This document shows, in pieces, positions 1 through 8,459 of a stretch of DNA of 27,479 bases. Numbering within the stretch: the first letter of the stretch is position 1; the number at the start of each line of letters is the position of its first letter. The position numbers and the translations under genes were made by a program. This stretch comes from a virus: positions 1 to 27,479 of IMG/VR virus record IMGVR_UViG_3300031787_000676; one strand, written 5' to 3'. Under the pieces are notes generated by a model. It saw only the letters and a list, made by a program, of their open reading frames with translations, had not been told where the DNA came from and ran no database searches.

Positions 1-1
1 C

Positions 2-550
2 AACGTATCCCAGCTCGTTATCAACGATTTGGTCAATGCCATCAAAAAGATGCTATTGGACGATACATTGCCGCCGGATACCATGAGCGCGAGATCCGCA
101 ACCGAAGTCGCGGAGCGCATGAAAGAGTTATCTCAGAACATTGGACCAGCTTATGGCCGCTTGATTACCGAAGTCATGCAACCAATCGTTCGCCGCACCA
201 TGGAAGTCATGGACGAAATGGGTCTAATCGATTTCCCATTGAAGGTGGACGGCTCCGAAGTTAAGGTAGTGCCAACTGGATCGCTTGCCCAGGCTCAGAA
301 TATGCAAGAAGTAAACGACGTATTGCAATTCGTTCAGGTAGCGGGCCAAGTAGGTCTAGGCGCCCAGCTTGCGATCAACCAGGAAGAGCTGGCCGATTAC
401 CTGGCCGATCGCCTGGGAGTGCCAAGTTACTTAATTAACTCAAAAGAGCAACGCCAGGCAATCATGGCGCAAATGGCCCAGGCCGCCCAAATGGCCCAGG
501 CCGCACAAGCACCCGCTGGCGCAGAACAACCACAAGCACAAGAGGTCTAA
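2..550 (+). CDS. Portal (head-tail connector) protein, C-terminal part
   Basis: The reading frame is open at the window edge, so only the last 182 or so residues are seen. In T7-like phages the portal forms the dodecameric ring through which DNA is packaged and ejected. The segment with TATEV-like wording (SATEVAERMKEL), the following G-x-x-Y-x-RL and the region QPIVRRTMEVM match the C-terminal half of the T7 gp8-type connector family as I know it. The end is a low-complexity Met/Ala/Gln tail (QMAQAAQMAQAAQ), common in these proteins. It lies directly upstream of a Bbp19-like gene and the scaffold gene, the expected place for a portal. A TTG at 29 should not be taken as the start, because the frame runs upstream without a stop. 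Confidence 0.85.
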   Translation, partial: NVSQLVINDLVNAIKKMLLDDTLPPDTMSARSATEVAERMKELSQNIGPAYGRLITEVMQPIVRRTMEVMDEMGLIDFPLKVDGSEVKVVPTGSLAQAQNMQEVNDVLQFVQVAGQVGLGAQLAINQEELADYLADRLGVPSYLINSKEQRQAIMAQMAQAAQMAQAAQAPAGAEQPQAQEV

Positions 551-553
551 AAG

Positions 554-811
554 ATGATGGAAGAAGGATGGGAAGGTCTCCGGTCCCCGGAGATCAAGCA
601 AAAGGGCGCGTCGGACAATGAGATTGATCTCCTGGTCACTCGCGTCTTTTCTACCGATGATGGCGTAAAGCTCTTGGAATGGCTAAGAGCTACAACCATC
701 GAACAGCCGACCTGGTTTCCTGGCGAGGACCCTTCCCATGGGTTTGCCCGCGAGGGTCAAAACTCCCTGGTCCGGGAATTAGAGCGGCGAATTAAACGAG
801 CGAGGTCTTAA
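554..811 (+). CDS. Bbp19-like small phage protein
   Basis: An 85-aa protein between portal and scaffold. The pattern VFSTDDGVKLLEWL, then a Thr/aromatic stretch, then F-x-R-E-G-Q-N-S-L-V-R-E-L, resembles the Bbp19 family found at this position in BPP-1-like and many environmental podoviruses. That family's function is not established; an association with the head is likely from location only. The start could be the ATG at 554 or the adjacent one at 557. A purine-rich AGAGG precedes both. The gene starts 3 nt after the portal stop and ends 2 nt before the scaffold start, so it is part of the head operon. No signal peptide or membrane segment is seen. Confidence 0.65.
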   Translation: MMEEGWEGLRSPEIKQKGASDNEIDLLVTRVFSTDDGVKLLEWLRATTIEQPTWFPGEDPSHGFAREGQNSLVRELERRIKRARS

Positions 812-813
812 AT

Positions 814-1671
814 ATGAGCGATACCGACAACTTGACCGCTGATACTAGCGATAATCAAGCCGGCAATAACGCAACAAGTAGCAACAAGGACGATTCAGGT
901 AGCCTACTGAACGTGAAACCAGCGGAAAAACCAGGTCAAAAGATGGATGATCTAGCGGCTCCGCACATGGAAGTAGATCCAAACGACAAGCCCCAGGAAG
1001 TAGATAACGACGAAGAGCTGGATTTCGTTCGCCCTGAATTTTTCCCTGAAAATTTTTGGGACGAAGAATCCGGTCCGGACGTTGAGGGGCTGGCCAAGGC
1101 GTACTCTGAGTTACGGGCCAAAATGTCTGCTGGTAAACACAAGGCACCCAAGGACGGTAAGTATGAGATTACCAGTCTAAAGGACCGCGGAGTGGCCGAA
1201 GATGATCCGATGCTAAAGGATTTCGTAGGACTGGCCAAGGATCAGGGTCTAAGCCAGGAGCAATTCGATCAAATGATCGATCTCTATACGAATCACATGG
1301 GCGCCGCAGATGAGCAAATGAAAACCAGCCGCGAAGCTGAGATGAAGAAACTGGGCCGCAATGCGGACAAGATCGTTCAATCAACTGAGCAATGGCTAGT
1401 CAAAATGCAAAATGCTGGCACTCTCAATCAAAACGAGATCGAGGCAATTGGGCGCGCTAGTAATAATGCGTCGTTTATTTCTGCGCTCCACAAGATCCGG
1501 GCATCCTATATGGAAACGGACATTCCTGGACTTGAAATGCAAGAAAGCCAAAAGATGAGCATGAGCGATGTTCAGTCGATGATGGCAGATCCAAAATACG
1601 GAAAAGATCCGGCTTACACCAAAAAAGTGGAAGATATGGTCTATTCAATGTTTGGAGAGGGAAACCGTTAG
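814..1671 (+). CDS. Capsid scaffolding (assembly) protein
   Basis: A 285-aa, strongly acidic and hydrophilic protein. The first 75 residues are disordered (Ser/Asp/Asn-rich). They are followed by a conserved-looking block around residues 72-95 (RPEFFPENFWD, then EGLAKAYSELRAKM), which is typical of podovirus scaffold or capsid assembly proteins. The rest is helical and charged, with a Met-rich C-terminus. Scaffold proteins guide procapsid assembly and leave before or during packaging. The position between portal and major capsid gene supports the call. A GAGGT Shine-Dalgarno precedes the ATG by about 8 nt. A strong terminator follows directly, so this gene ends the portal-scaffold transcription unit. 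Confidence 0.8.
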   Translation: MSDTDNLTADTSDNQAGNNATSSNKDDSGSLLNVKPAEKPGQKMDDLAAPHMEVDPNDKPQEVDNDEELDFVRPEFFPENFWDEESGPDVEGLAKAYSELRAKMSAGKHKAPKDGKYEITSLKDRGVAEDDPMLKDFVGLAKDQGLSQEQFDQMIDLYTNHMGAADEQMKTSREAEMKKLGRNADKIVQSTEQWLVKMQNAGTLNQNEIEAIGRASNNASFISALHKIRASYMETDIPGLEMQESQKMSMSDVQSMMADPKYGKDPAYTKKVEDMVYSMFGEGNR

Positions 1672-1688
1672 ACTTCCCGGTCACAACG

Positions 1689-1730
1689 AAAAAGAGTGCG
1701 AAGCTGATTGCAACGCACTCTTTTTTTATT
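1689..1730 (+). terminator. Intrinsic terminator after scaffold gene
   Basis: A hairpin pairs AAAAAGAGTGCG (1689-1700) with CGCACTCTTTTT (1714-1725) around a 13-nt loop, and runs into a T-rich tract (1719-1730). The G/C-containing core plus U-tract is a standard rho-independent terminator for rightward transcription. It separates scaffold from the major capsid gene, which therefore needs its own promoter or readthrough. Confidence 0.85.
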
Positions 1731-1736
1731 TATAGT
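1708..1736 (+). promoter_or_regulatory. Candidate sigma-70 promoter nested in the terminator, for the capsid gene
   Basis: TTGCAA (1708-1713, 4 of 6 matches to the -35 consensus) and TATAGT (1731-1736, 5 of 6 to the -10) are separated by exactly 17 nt. The -35 box lies in the terminator loop and the spacer is the 3' arm plus the U-tract. Initiation would fall near 1743, leaving a leader of about 108 nt before the capsid ATG. The same TTGCAA-N17 layout recurs in the leftward promoter near 24116-24144, which adds some support. Confidence 0.5.
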
Positions 1737-1745
1737 GTTACGTAA

Positions 1746-1802
1746 TGGATAACCGCAAGGCCCGTTACTACGCGTAGCGACCCGCTTGGATAATCGCAAA
1801 GC
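1746..1802 (+). repeat. Imperfect direct repeat and palindrome in the capsid leader
   Basis: TGGATAACCGCAAGGC (1746-1761) recurs as TGGATAATCGCAAAGC (1787-1802), 14 of 16 identical, 41 nt apart. Between them lies the perfect palindrome CTACGCGTAG (1768-1777). The block sits between the candidate promoter start point and the capsid Shine-Dalgarno (AAAGG at about 1838-1842), so it would be in the mRNA leader. Function unknown; a protein-binding site or leader fold is possible. Confidence 0.45.
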
Positions 1803-1850
1803 TAAAAATGATTTTTAACTTTTTAAACTTTGATATGAAAGGAAATTGAG

Positions 1851-2702
1851 ATGGCACTACAAATCTCTAATGCTTTCGTCACGTTATTCGATAGCGAAGT
1901 TAAACAGGCCTACCAGGCGCAACGCGCCCTTGCTGGTTTGACACGTGAGCGTACTAACGTTGAAGGCTCGACTGTAAAATTCCCAAAAATTGGTAAGGGA
2001 ACCGCGTCTGTTCGTGTACCACAAACTGACGTAGTACCTTTGAACGTTACTTATTCACAAGTAACTGCAACCATGACCGACTATATCGCCGCAGAATATA
2101 GCGATATTTTCCATCAGCAACGCGTTAACTTTAACGAGCGTCAAGAGCTTGTTCAGGTCGTATCCGGTGCTATTGGCCGTCGCATGGACCAGGTAATCAT
2201 TGATGCTCTTATTGCCGCATCCAGCACCGGTACTGTTGCAAACACTATTCAAAACGACGGCTCCACCGGATCCGCTACTGACTTGAACGTTGGTAAGCTC
2301 CGCGCCGCCAAGAAGTATTTGGATAGCAAGAACGTACCAATGGAAGGCCGTACGATCGTTCTCCATGCTAACAACTTGTCTGCTCTCTTGGGTCAAACAA
2401 CTGTTACCAGCTCTGACTTCAACACCGTTAAGGCGTTGGTAACTGGTGAAGTAGATACCTTCTTGGGCTTTAAGTTCGTTACCATCGGTGATCGTGACGA
2501 AGGTGGTTTGCCAAAAGCAAGCGCCGATCGTACCGTATTCGCATTCCATCGCGATTCAGTAGGAATGGCAATTGGTCTCAATCAAACTAGCCGTGTTGAC
2601 TATATCGCTGAGAAAACATCTTTCTTAGTGGCATCTATGTTCAGCGCCGGCTCAGTAGCGATTGATTCTGAGGGCATCGTTAAAATCACTTGCGCTGAAT
2701 AA
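1851..2702 (+). CDS. Major capsid protein (Phage_capsid_2 / Bbp17-like)
   Basis: A 283-aa protein that forms the icosahedral shell. It opens MALQISNAFVTLFDSEVKQAYQ. It contains the block HQQRVNFNERQELVQVVSGAIGRRMDQVII (about residues 87-116; the conserved elements are the aromatic/His before RVNF, the ER-EL pair and the GRR-DQ motif), which I recognise from the HK97-fold Phage_capsid_2 group of environmental podoviruses. The C-terminal part (YIAEKTSFLVASMFSAGSVAID) has the usual P-domain ending in which the protein returns to strands and a short Gly/Ser turn. AAAGGAAATTGAG precedes the ATG. It follows the scaffold gene after a terminator and long leader. CCWGG sites, dense elsewhere in the window, are rare here (2 in 852 nt by eye), and TTG leucine codons are frequent, perhaps reflecting selection on this highly expressed gene. 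Confidence 0.88.
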   Translation: MALQISNAFVTLFDSEVKQAYQAQRALAGLTRERTNVEGSTVKFPKIGKGTASVRVPQTDVVPLNVTYSQVTATMTDYIAAEYSDIFHQQRVNFNERQELVQVVSGAIGRRMDQVIIDALIAASSTGTVANTIQNDGSTGSATDLNVGKLRAAKKYLDSKNVPMEGRTIVLHANNLSALLGQTTVTSSDFNTVKALVTGEVDTFLGFKFVTIGDRDEGGLPKASADRTVFAFHRDSVGMAIGLNQTSRVDYIAEKTSFLVASMFSAGSVAIDSEGIVKITCAE

Positions 2703-2714
2703 GGAGACTAAATC

Positions 2715-2996
2715 ATGGCATTTACTCGCGATAATTTTGGTCCAATCGGTAACGTTGCAAAAAGTGGCGTATCTCCAGTAATGTGGGGTTATCGCACCAA
2801 TGACGCAATCGCTGACGTTAATACAGAAGGCTATTTCAATGCAGTAGCCGACATCGTTAAAGTAGGCGATCTAGTTTATTGTGCAACGAGCGTAGATAGC
2901 ACCCTTGTAGCTACATTGGCAGTCGTTCGTTCGAACGCTTCCGGCGTAGTAGATATTGACAACGGTACAACTCTCGCAAGCACCGACGGAGACTAA
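2715..2996 (+). CDS. Putative head decoration/cement protein
   Basis: A 93-aa protein with an AAGGAG Shine-Dalgarno, 12 nt after the capsid stop and before a terminator, so it is co-transcribed with the capsid gene. It is rich in Val, Asp, Ala and Gly, with alternating strands, and contains the motif TEGYFNAVADIVKVGDLVYC. I have seen this pattern (sequence opening MAF-x-RDN, later GYF-x-x-VAD-x-x-x-VGDL) in proteins just downstream of capsid genes in many podoviruses. Location and beta-rich character suggest a capsid decoration or cement protein, but no activity is proven. No membrane segment or catalytic motif is seen. Confidence 0.6.
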   Translation: MAFTRDNFGPIGNVAKSGVSPVMWGYRTNDAIADVNTEGYFNAVADIVKVGDLVYCATSVDSTLVATLAVVRSNASGVVDIDNGTTLASTDGD

Positions 2997-3010
2997 GTAG
3001 TACCAATAAG

Positions 3011-3040
3011 TCCGGGCGGAGAAATCCGCCTGGATTTTTA
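3011..3040 (+). terminator. Intrinsic terminator after capsid/decoration genes
   Basis: TCCGGGCGGA (3011-3020) and TCCGCCTGGA (3025-3034) form a 10-bp stem with one G-U pair, closed by a GAAA tetraloop and followed by TTTTTA (3035-3040). A standard rightward rho-independent terminator. It marks the end of the capsid unit before the tail genes. The tail tubular A start codon follows 17 nt after the T-run. Confidence 0.88.
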
Positions 3041-3056
3041 TCATTAAAGGATTTTT

Positions 3057-3683
3057 ATGGCGTCAGGTGATACAAAACTATCGATATGTTCTGATGCTCT
3101 TATTTATCTAGGGCAAAAACCACTAACGTCATTTTCAGAAGTTTCTGATTCGTCGCAGATTTGCGACCGTCTTTATGACGACATCCGGGACATGGTTTTG
3201 TGTATGTATCCCTGGAGCTTTACCCTAAAGAAAAGCCAGCTTGCCCGTTTGGTAGATACCCCGACATTTGGCTGGAAATACCTTTATCAATTACCTGGTG
3301 ATCGCATCGCTGGCGTTCGCGCCGTCCATGCGGATGACACCGTTAACTATCCGGCCACCGTTGAATTTGATGTTCAGCAAGACAAATTGCTAACCAATAT
3401 CGAAGAGGCCTGGATCGATTACCAATACCGCACACCTGAAAGCGAAATGCCCAGCTATTTCGTCAATTTCTTGAAGTATGCCCTGGCCGCTAATTTTGCT
3501 CAGATGGTAACTGACCAGCTTACAAAAGCTGAGTATTACCAGCGTTTAGCATTTGGATTGCCGGAAGAGAATATGCGCGGCGGATTCTTCCGCCAGGCAA
3601 TGACCATTGACGCACAAAGCCGTCCGTCCGTTACATTGGATAACCAGGACGCATTCCCGCTTATCAATGTACGGTTTGGATAA
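3057..3683 (+). CDS. Tail tubular protein A (T7 gp11-like adaptor)
   Basis: A 208-aa protein, close to T7 gp11 (196 aa). The start (KLSICSDALIYLGQKPLTSF), then CDRLYDDIRDMVLCMYPWSFTLKKSQLARL and W-x-Y-LYQLPGD, is the recognisable signature of the gp11/tail tubular A family: the N-A-L-x-x-LG motif, the YD-x-x-R-x-x-x-L-x-x-x-PW motif and the YxLP motif. In the virion it forms the adaptor ring between portal and nozzle. The ATG is preceded by AAAGGA, and the stop overlaps the start of tail tubular B by one base (TAATG). This supports co-translation of the two tail-tube proteins. Confidence 0.92.
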   Translation: MASGDTKLSICSDALIYLGQKPLTSFSEVSDSSQICDRLYDDIRDMVLCMYPWSFTLKKSQLARLVDTPTFGWKYLYQLPGDRIAGVRAVHADDTVNYPATVEFDVQQDKLLTNIEEAWIDYQYRTPESEMPSYFVNFLKYALAANFAQMVTDQLTKAEYYQRLAFGLPEENMRGGFFRQAMTIDAQSRPSVTLDNQDAFPLINVRFG

Positions 3684-5662
3684 TGCCACGTTCAGTTCTC
3701 ATTCAAACCAATTTTGTAGTCGGTGAATTGGACCCGCTCTTGCGCGGCCGCATTGACTTAAATCAATATTACAACGCACTTCAAAAAGCTACTAATGTAG
3801 TAATCCAACCCCAGGGCGGCGCACGTCGTCGTGAAGGTTTGCAATACATTGACACTTTGCCGGCTAACCTGGCAAGCCAGGCACTTAAACTTGTGCCGTT
3901 TCAATTTAACGTACTTGATTCCTATATGTTTGCGATCGTCCCTGGGCGCGTTTACATTTATAAGAACAAGGCGCTTATTACCAATATCAACGGATCAGGC
4001 AACAACTACCTGGCCGTGGCCAGCTTTACGTCCGGCGTTATTCCAGGACTAAAATTTGCCCAGTCAGCCGATACAATTATTTTTGTCCAAGAAGATTTAG
4101 CGCCAGTCAAGTTTGTACGCGGCGGGACTGACGCGAGCTGGACCGTTTCGACAATTGCGTTTGATGAGATCCCGTCGTATGCCTATACGCTAACGGTGAC
4201 AACTCCAACATCCGGCCATCTAACCCCATCGGCAACAAGCGGCAACGTTACCCTTACGTCGCAAAATTCGTTTTTTGCAACGAGTGACGTTGGGCAATAT
4301 ATCAATGCTGAACCCCAGGGACGGGCAAAGATTGTGCAATTCGTAAGCAATAATAGCGTCAAAGCCATTGTTGAGATTCCGTTTTTTGATACCAGCAATA
4401 TCGCCCAGGGCAACTGGGAGATTGAGCGCGGATATGAGGCGTCCTGGAGCGTAAGCCGCGGATGGCCAAGATCAGTAACATTCCACGAAGGCCGTCTATT
4501 TTTTGCCGGTGCCAAGTCCAGGCCAACCACCGTATGGGGATCTCGCGTATCGGATTTCTTTAATTTCCAATACGGCGAAGGATTGGACGATGAAGCCGTA
4601 GAGGCAACCATTGACACGTCGCAACTCAATACGATTACCGATATTTATTCGGGCCGTGACTTGCAAATCTTTAGTATTGGCGGCGAGTTTTACGTCCCCC
4701 AGGCAACCCTGGAACCAATTACGCCGACTAACTTTATTATTCGCACGTCAACCAAAATCGGCGCAAAGAATAATTTCCCAGTTATTGGCCTGGATTCCGG
4801 AACCTTGTTTTTGCAACGCCAGGGCAAATCCGTTAACGAGCTATTGTTTACCGATACCGAGGCAACCTACATTGCCAATAACGTGACATTACTATCCGGA
4901 CACCTGGTCAAGAACCCAGTCGATATGGCTCTTAACCGGGCAACGTCAACTGACGATACCGATCGTTTATATGTCGTTAACGGCGATGATGGAACGATTA
5001 TGTGTATTTCATTGCTGAGATCGCAAAGCGTTATTGCACCATCGGAATTTACAACTGATGGACTATTTAAGGCCGTGGCCGTTGACGTCAATACGGTTTA
5101 CGTCATTGTGGCCAGGAGTGTCAATGGATCAACCGCCTATTACGTTGAAGCATTTAATCGCGATCTGACAATGGATAGCGCTAAGTTTGCTAATACTAGC
5201 GGCGCATCTGCATCTATGTCTCACCTGGTAGCCAAGACAGTTAAAGTAATTCGCGATGGCATCCTGGAAGCTGACAAAACGGTACCAGGTGGCGGCACAG
5301 TTACATTCTCAACGGCCGCAACTGCATCCTGGCAAGTCGGTTTGAATTACAACATTAACCTAAAAACTATGCCAGTCGAGGCAAAGATGGCGTCGGGTAA
5401 TATCCGCGGATTTAAAAAGCGGATTATGGAGATCAATGCGGATGTATTTCAAACCCAGTCAATGACTATCAATGACAATCCTATTCAGTTTAGACAATTT
5501 GGATCGAACGTATTAGATACGGCAATTCAGCCATTTACCGGAGTTAAGAAGGCCGGCCCATTGCTAGGATTCGATAAAGAGGGAACAATAACGGTAACGC
5601 AAGGCGAACCGTTAAAGTTCAATTTGTTAAACATGGAATTTAAAGTTTCGATAGGACAATAA
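3683..5662 (+). CDS. Tail tubular protein B (T7 gp12-like nozzle)
   Basis: A 659-aa protein. The N-terminus MPRSVLIQTNFVVGELDPLL, the RGRIDL-x-x-Y element, and the segment A-x-N-V-V-I-Q-P-Q-GG-ARRR-G are the hallmarks of podovirus nozzle proteins. Later landmarks are HEGRLFFAGAKSRPTTVWGSRVSD (about residues 268-291) and QTIFS-like Gly/Thr-rich beta regions. The family member in T7 is 794 aa, so this is a shorter variant, as in many environmental podoviruses. The protein forms the six-fold tail nozzle that closes the head until ejection. It starts on the stop of tail tubular A and is followed after 2 nt by the gp14-like gene. Confidence 0.92.
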   Translation: MPRSVLIQTNFVVGELDPLLRGRIDLNQYYNALQKATNVVIQPQGGARRREGLQYIDTLPANLASQALKLVPFQFNVLDSYMFAIVPGRVYIYKNKALITNINGSGNNYLAVASFTSGVIPGLKFAQSADTIIFVQEDLAPVKFVRGGTDASWTVSTIAFDEIPSYAYTLTVTTPTSGHLTPSATSGNVTLTSQNSFFATSDVGQYINAEPQGRAKIVQFVSNNSVKAIVEIPFFDTSNIAQGNWEIERGYEASWSVSRGWPRSVTFHEGRLFFAGAKSRPTTVWGSRVSDFFNFQYGEGLDDEAVEATIDTSQLNTITDIYSGRDLQIFSIGGEFYVPQATLEPITPTNFIIRTSTKIGAKNNFPVIGLDSGTLFLQRQGKSVNELLFTDTEATYIANNVTLLSGHLVKNPVDMALNRATSTDDTDRLYVVNGDDGTIMCISLLRSQSVIAPSEFTTDGLFKAVAVDVNTVYVIVARSVNGSTAYYVEAFNRDLTMDSAKFANTSGASASMSHLVAKTVKVIRDGILEADKTVPGGGTVTFSTAATASWQVGLNYNINLKTMPVEAKMASGNIRGFKKRIMEINADVFQTQSMTINDNPIQFRQFGSNVLDTAIQPFTGVKKAGPLLGFDKEGTITVTQGEPLKFNLLNMEFKVSIGQ

Positions 5663-5664
5663 TC

Positions 5665-6195
5665 ATGGAAGTCGCAATTGCCGCAATGCTTGTAAGCGCC
5701 GTTGGCCAATATCAACAAGGTCAAACGCAACAGAAAATTTATAATGCCCAGGCACAAGCCGCTCAACAACAGGCGGACTTTCAAGCCCAGCAAGTAACAA
5801 TGCAAGGCAGAACCGAAGCCATTCGCGCCCAGCAAGAGGGACTAAAAACGTTGACAAACATTAACCGAACAATCTCTACGGTAAGAGCTAGAGCTGGCGC
5901 CGGAGCAATTGATCCGTTTGGCGGATCGGCTGGCTCATTGCAAACATACGCATTGCGTGAAGGTTATACCGAGTTCAATATCTCCCAGGAGAATGCAAAG
6001 CTGGCCCAGTCATCCGCCGGATTCCAGGCAAATATCTACAAATACTCAGGCCAGCAAAACGCAAATATTATGCGCGCATCCGGTGAAGCCGCGGCCCAAG
6101 CTGGTATGTATCAGGCAATTGGCACAGTCGGCCAGGCTGGCATGATGTATTCATCTGCCGGCGGACCCAAATCTAAATATTCACTATTTGGATAA
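5665..6195 (+). CDS. Internal virion protein, T7 gp14-like
   Basis: A 176-aa protein, close to T7 gp14 (196 aa). It begins with a short hydrophobic stretch (VAIAAMLVSAVGQY), then a long Gln/Ala-rich helix (about residues 17-60), a Gly/Ala turn (RARAGAGAIDPFGGSAGS), and another Ala/Gln-rich helix. This composition and the RA-x-x-GAxG-x-x-x-x-GGS element are typical of gp14-type ejection proteins, which T7 uses to form a pore in the outer membrane. It lies between the nozzle gene and the gp15-like gene, the T7 gene order. An AGGA precedes the ATG. The start junction (ggacaataatcATGG) closely resembles that of the next gene. Confidence 0.78.
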   Translation: MEVAIAAMLVSAVGQYQQGQTQQKIYNAQAQAAQQQADFQAQQVTMQGRTEAIRAQQEGLKTLTNINRTISTVRARAGAGAIDPFGGSAGSLQTYALREGYTEFNISQENAKLAQSSAGFQANIYKYSGQQNANIMRASGEAAAQAGMYQAIGTVGQAGMMYSSAGGPKSKYSLFG

Positions 6196-6200
6196 TAATC

Positions 6201-8459
6201 ATGGCCGATAGACTTCCACGATACCAACAAACCGGCATAGCGATAGATCCGTATCGCGCGGCCGCTTTACCCGCAATTGAATATGCGCCACTAAGCCGCG
6301 AAATGAGAAATCTTTCCCAGGCACAACAGGGTGCATTGGATCGCGTTATTACATTTGCCGGCAAGATTGGTATGGAACAGGCCGAAGAAAAAGGTCGGGC
6401 ATCCGTACAAACTGCTGAACAGGCTCGCCAGGTATTAGAAGATACCCAAAAAACCGGTATGCCGCGTAGTGTTTACGATAAAGCCGCTTATGACCAGGCG
6501 AATGAACTTGTTGCATTGCAATTGCAAAACGATGGTCGCAGACTTTTAAGCGAAAAAGTTAACGCATTTAAAAACGATCCTAATTCTGACCCAATTCAGT
6601 TTTTAGCAGAAGCCTCTGACGTACGAGACGGCCTGGAATCGCTGACAACTTTATTGGATCCAAAGCTAAAGGGTCGAGTATCCAACGATTTGGATCGTAT
6701 TAAAAATGTCTCATTCCTGGAAATATCAGAGCGTCACAATGACCGTGTTGCCCAGCAATTAAAAGCAACAACGCTGGCCGGTTTGGAGCAACGTAGCCAG
6801 GACGTAATCAGGATTATGAGTAGCGGCGTTGCAAATGCTGAGACTATGCTATTTCAGGAATTGCAAACTATTAAACAGTTTGGAATATCCGGCGGATTTT
6901 CTCCCCTGGAGATTGAGCGCGAAATGCAAAAGATTGGCGAGCAAGCTCACATTGCGCGCTTTAGAAAAGAATATGAGAAAGCACCAAACAAAGCAGAATT
7001 TTTAAAGCGGGTACAAGCTGATCTCGGAGCCGGTCCCATTGGCGAGCTATACGATAAAGAAGGTAATCCACTCAAACAGAATCGCATTACCCGCGGCATC
7101 GATGTAAACCGCATGGGCGCCCTGGTCAATGAGATCGAGGCAGACTTGCGCGCCAGGGACGCACAATTTAGAGCATTGCGTACTGAATTGAAAACAGACG
7201 TCACAGAATCATTGCGGATTATTTCTCTTGGCCAGGTGCCAAGTGAAAGCGTAGTAACAGAGATCCAGGGCCGCGCCCGTCGTTTAGGATTACCCGACAA
7301 TGATCCGACAATGCGCCAGGTTAACTATTTGAGCGTACTGCGCCAGCAATCAATTGCGTTTAATAAAATGTCACCAATTCAATTGGGTGACTGGATTCGT
7401 GATGCACAAAGCAAAACAACTGGTGGCGCAACACTAGAACAAGCAATGCTTATTGATGTAGCGCAAAAATCCTTTAACCATAAAACCAATATGCTGGAGA
7501 AGGATCCAGTCGGTTATATGAATCAAACCGGTGCGGCAGAAGTTAAAACCCTTAACTTTGCGGCTTCACCAGTCGATTTAGTCAAGCAAATTGGCGAGCG
7601 CGTAACGCAATCCAAATCGTTTGCGGCCAGCATGAATGTATCGCCAAAATATTTCTCCCAGGATGAAGCTGGTGCGCTTACAACATTCTTGCAAACCGCT
7701 ACTCCCGATCAGCAAATTGTATTGCTTGGCGTAATGAACCAGGGATTCGGAAAAGATTCAGGCAATGCTATGAATGAGCTTTCCAAGTTTGCTCCTGAGT
7801 TTGCTCATGCTGGCGGACTGGTTATCTCAGGTGCTAACAGACAAACCGTTTACGATGCGCTCAATGGTATGCGTCAAGTCCAGGCTGGCAATAAACCGTT
7901 TGAAGGTACTGGCGACGCGGCAACGAAGAGAAATGTTATCGCCGATCAACTTGGCGGCGCTTATGCGTTCGCACCTAAGACACGTGCCGCGATTGTTTCA
8001 ACTGCTAACAATATTTATACCCAGCGCGCAATCGTGGCCGGCAAGACAGTATTCGATGAGGATATGTATAAACAAGCATTCCAGGAAGCATCCGGCATGA
8101 CCATGGCAAAAAATGGTAAAGCATACGGCGGCATCATTGAGTATCGCGGCACACGGATTCCAATTCCGAATAACATTGCTCAGGATAGTTTTAAGGACAT
8201 CATTAACCGCGCAACGTATGAAGATTTTGCCGCAGTATCTAATGGTTTACCCGAAGATGACCAGGGCAGAAAATTTACAATAGAGCGCTTGCGTAAGGGT
8301 TATCCCGCATTTATTGATACAAATCGTGCCGTTCTTTATTACGAAGATTATCGCGGCAAGACAAGCCCATTGGCTTTTACTATCAAAGACAAATCCGCCC
8401 TGGTGGTCGATTTCCGTCAATTAGCTGATCGCGTAAAACAAAGAGAAGGCATTAAATGA
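6201..8459 (+). CDS. Internal virion protein, T7 gp15-like
   Basis: A 752-aa protein, nearly the size of T7 gp15 (747 aa) and in the same order. It is largely alpha-helical and Gln-rich. The first 110 residues contain QAQQGALDRVITFAGKIGMEQAEEKGRASVQTAEQ, a helical pattern seen in gp15-type ejection proteins. No enzyme motif is visible. In T7, gp15 and gp16 leave the capsid with the DNA and build a periplasmic conduit, so a similar role is inferred. The stop overlaps the next start in ATGA, arguing for coupled and roughly balanced synthesis with the 1078-aa protein. Confidence 0.75.
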   Translation: MADRLPRYQQTGIAIDPYRAAALPAIEYAPLSREMRNLSQAQQGALDRVITFAGKIGMEQAEEKGRASVQTAEQARQVLEDTQKTGMPRSVYDKAAYDQANELVALQLQNDGRRLLSEKVNAFKNDPNSDPIQFLAEASDVRDGLESLTTLLDPKLKGRVSNDLDRIKNVSFLEISERHNDRVAQQLKATTLAGLEQRSQDVIRIMSSGVANAETMLFQELQTIKQFGISGGFSPLEIEREMQKIGEQAHIARFRKEYEKAPNKAEFLKRVQADLGAGPIGELYDKEGNPLKQNRITRGIDVNRMGALVNEIEADLRARDAQFRALRTELKTDVTESLRIISLGQVPSESVVTEIQGRARRLGLPDNDPTMRQVNYLSVLRQQSIAFNKMSPIQLGDWIRDAQSKTTGGATLEQAMLIDVAQKSFNHKTNMLEKDPVGYMNQTGAAEVKTLNFAASPVDLVKQIGERVTQSKSFAASMNVSPKYFSQDEAGALTTFLQTATPDQQIVLLGVMNQGFGKDSGNAMNELSKFAPEFAHAGGLVISGANRQTVYDALNGMRQVQAGNKPFEGTGDAATKRNVIADQLGGAYAFAPKTRAAIVSTANNIYTQRAIVAGKTVFDEDMYKQAFQEASGMTMAKNGKAYGGIIEYRGTRIPIPNNIAQDSFKDIINRATYEDFAAVSNGLPEDDQGRKFTIERLRKGYPAFIDTNRAVLYYEDYRGKTSPLAFTIKDKSALVVDFRQLADRVKQREGIK

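Noticed and set aside
2055-2549. A 164-aa minus-strand frame opposite the capsid gene
   Set aside because: It lies fully inside a well-supported capsid gene, with no start signal and no family-like sequence.
2956-2985. TTGACA inside the decoration-protein gene as a promoter for the tail genes
   Set aside because: No acceptable -10 at 16-18 nt downstream, and a terminator lies between it and the tail genes.
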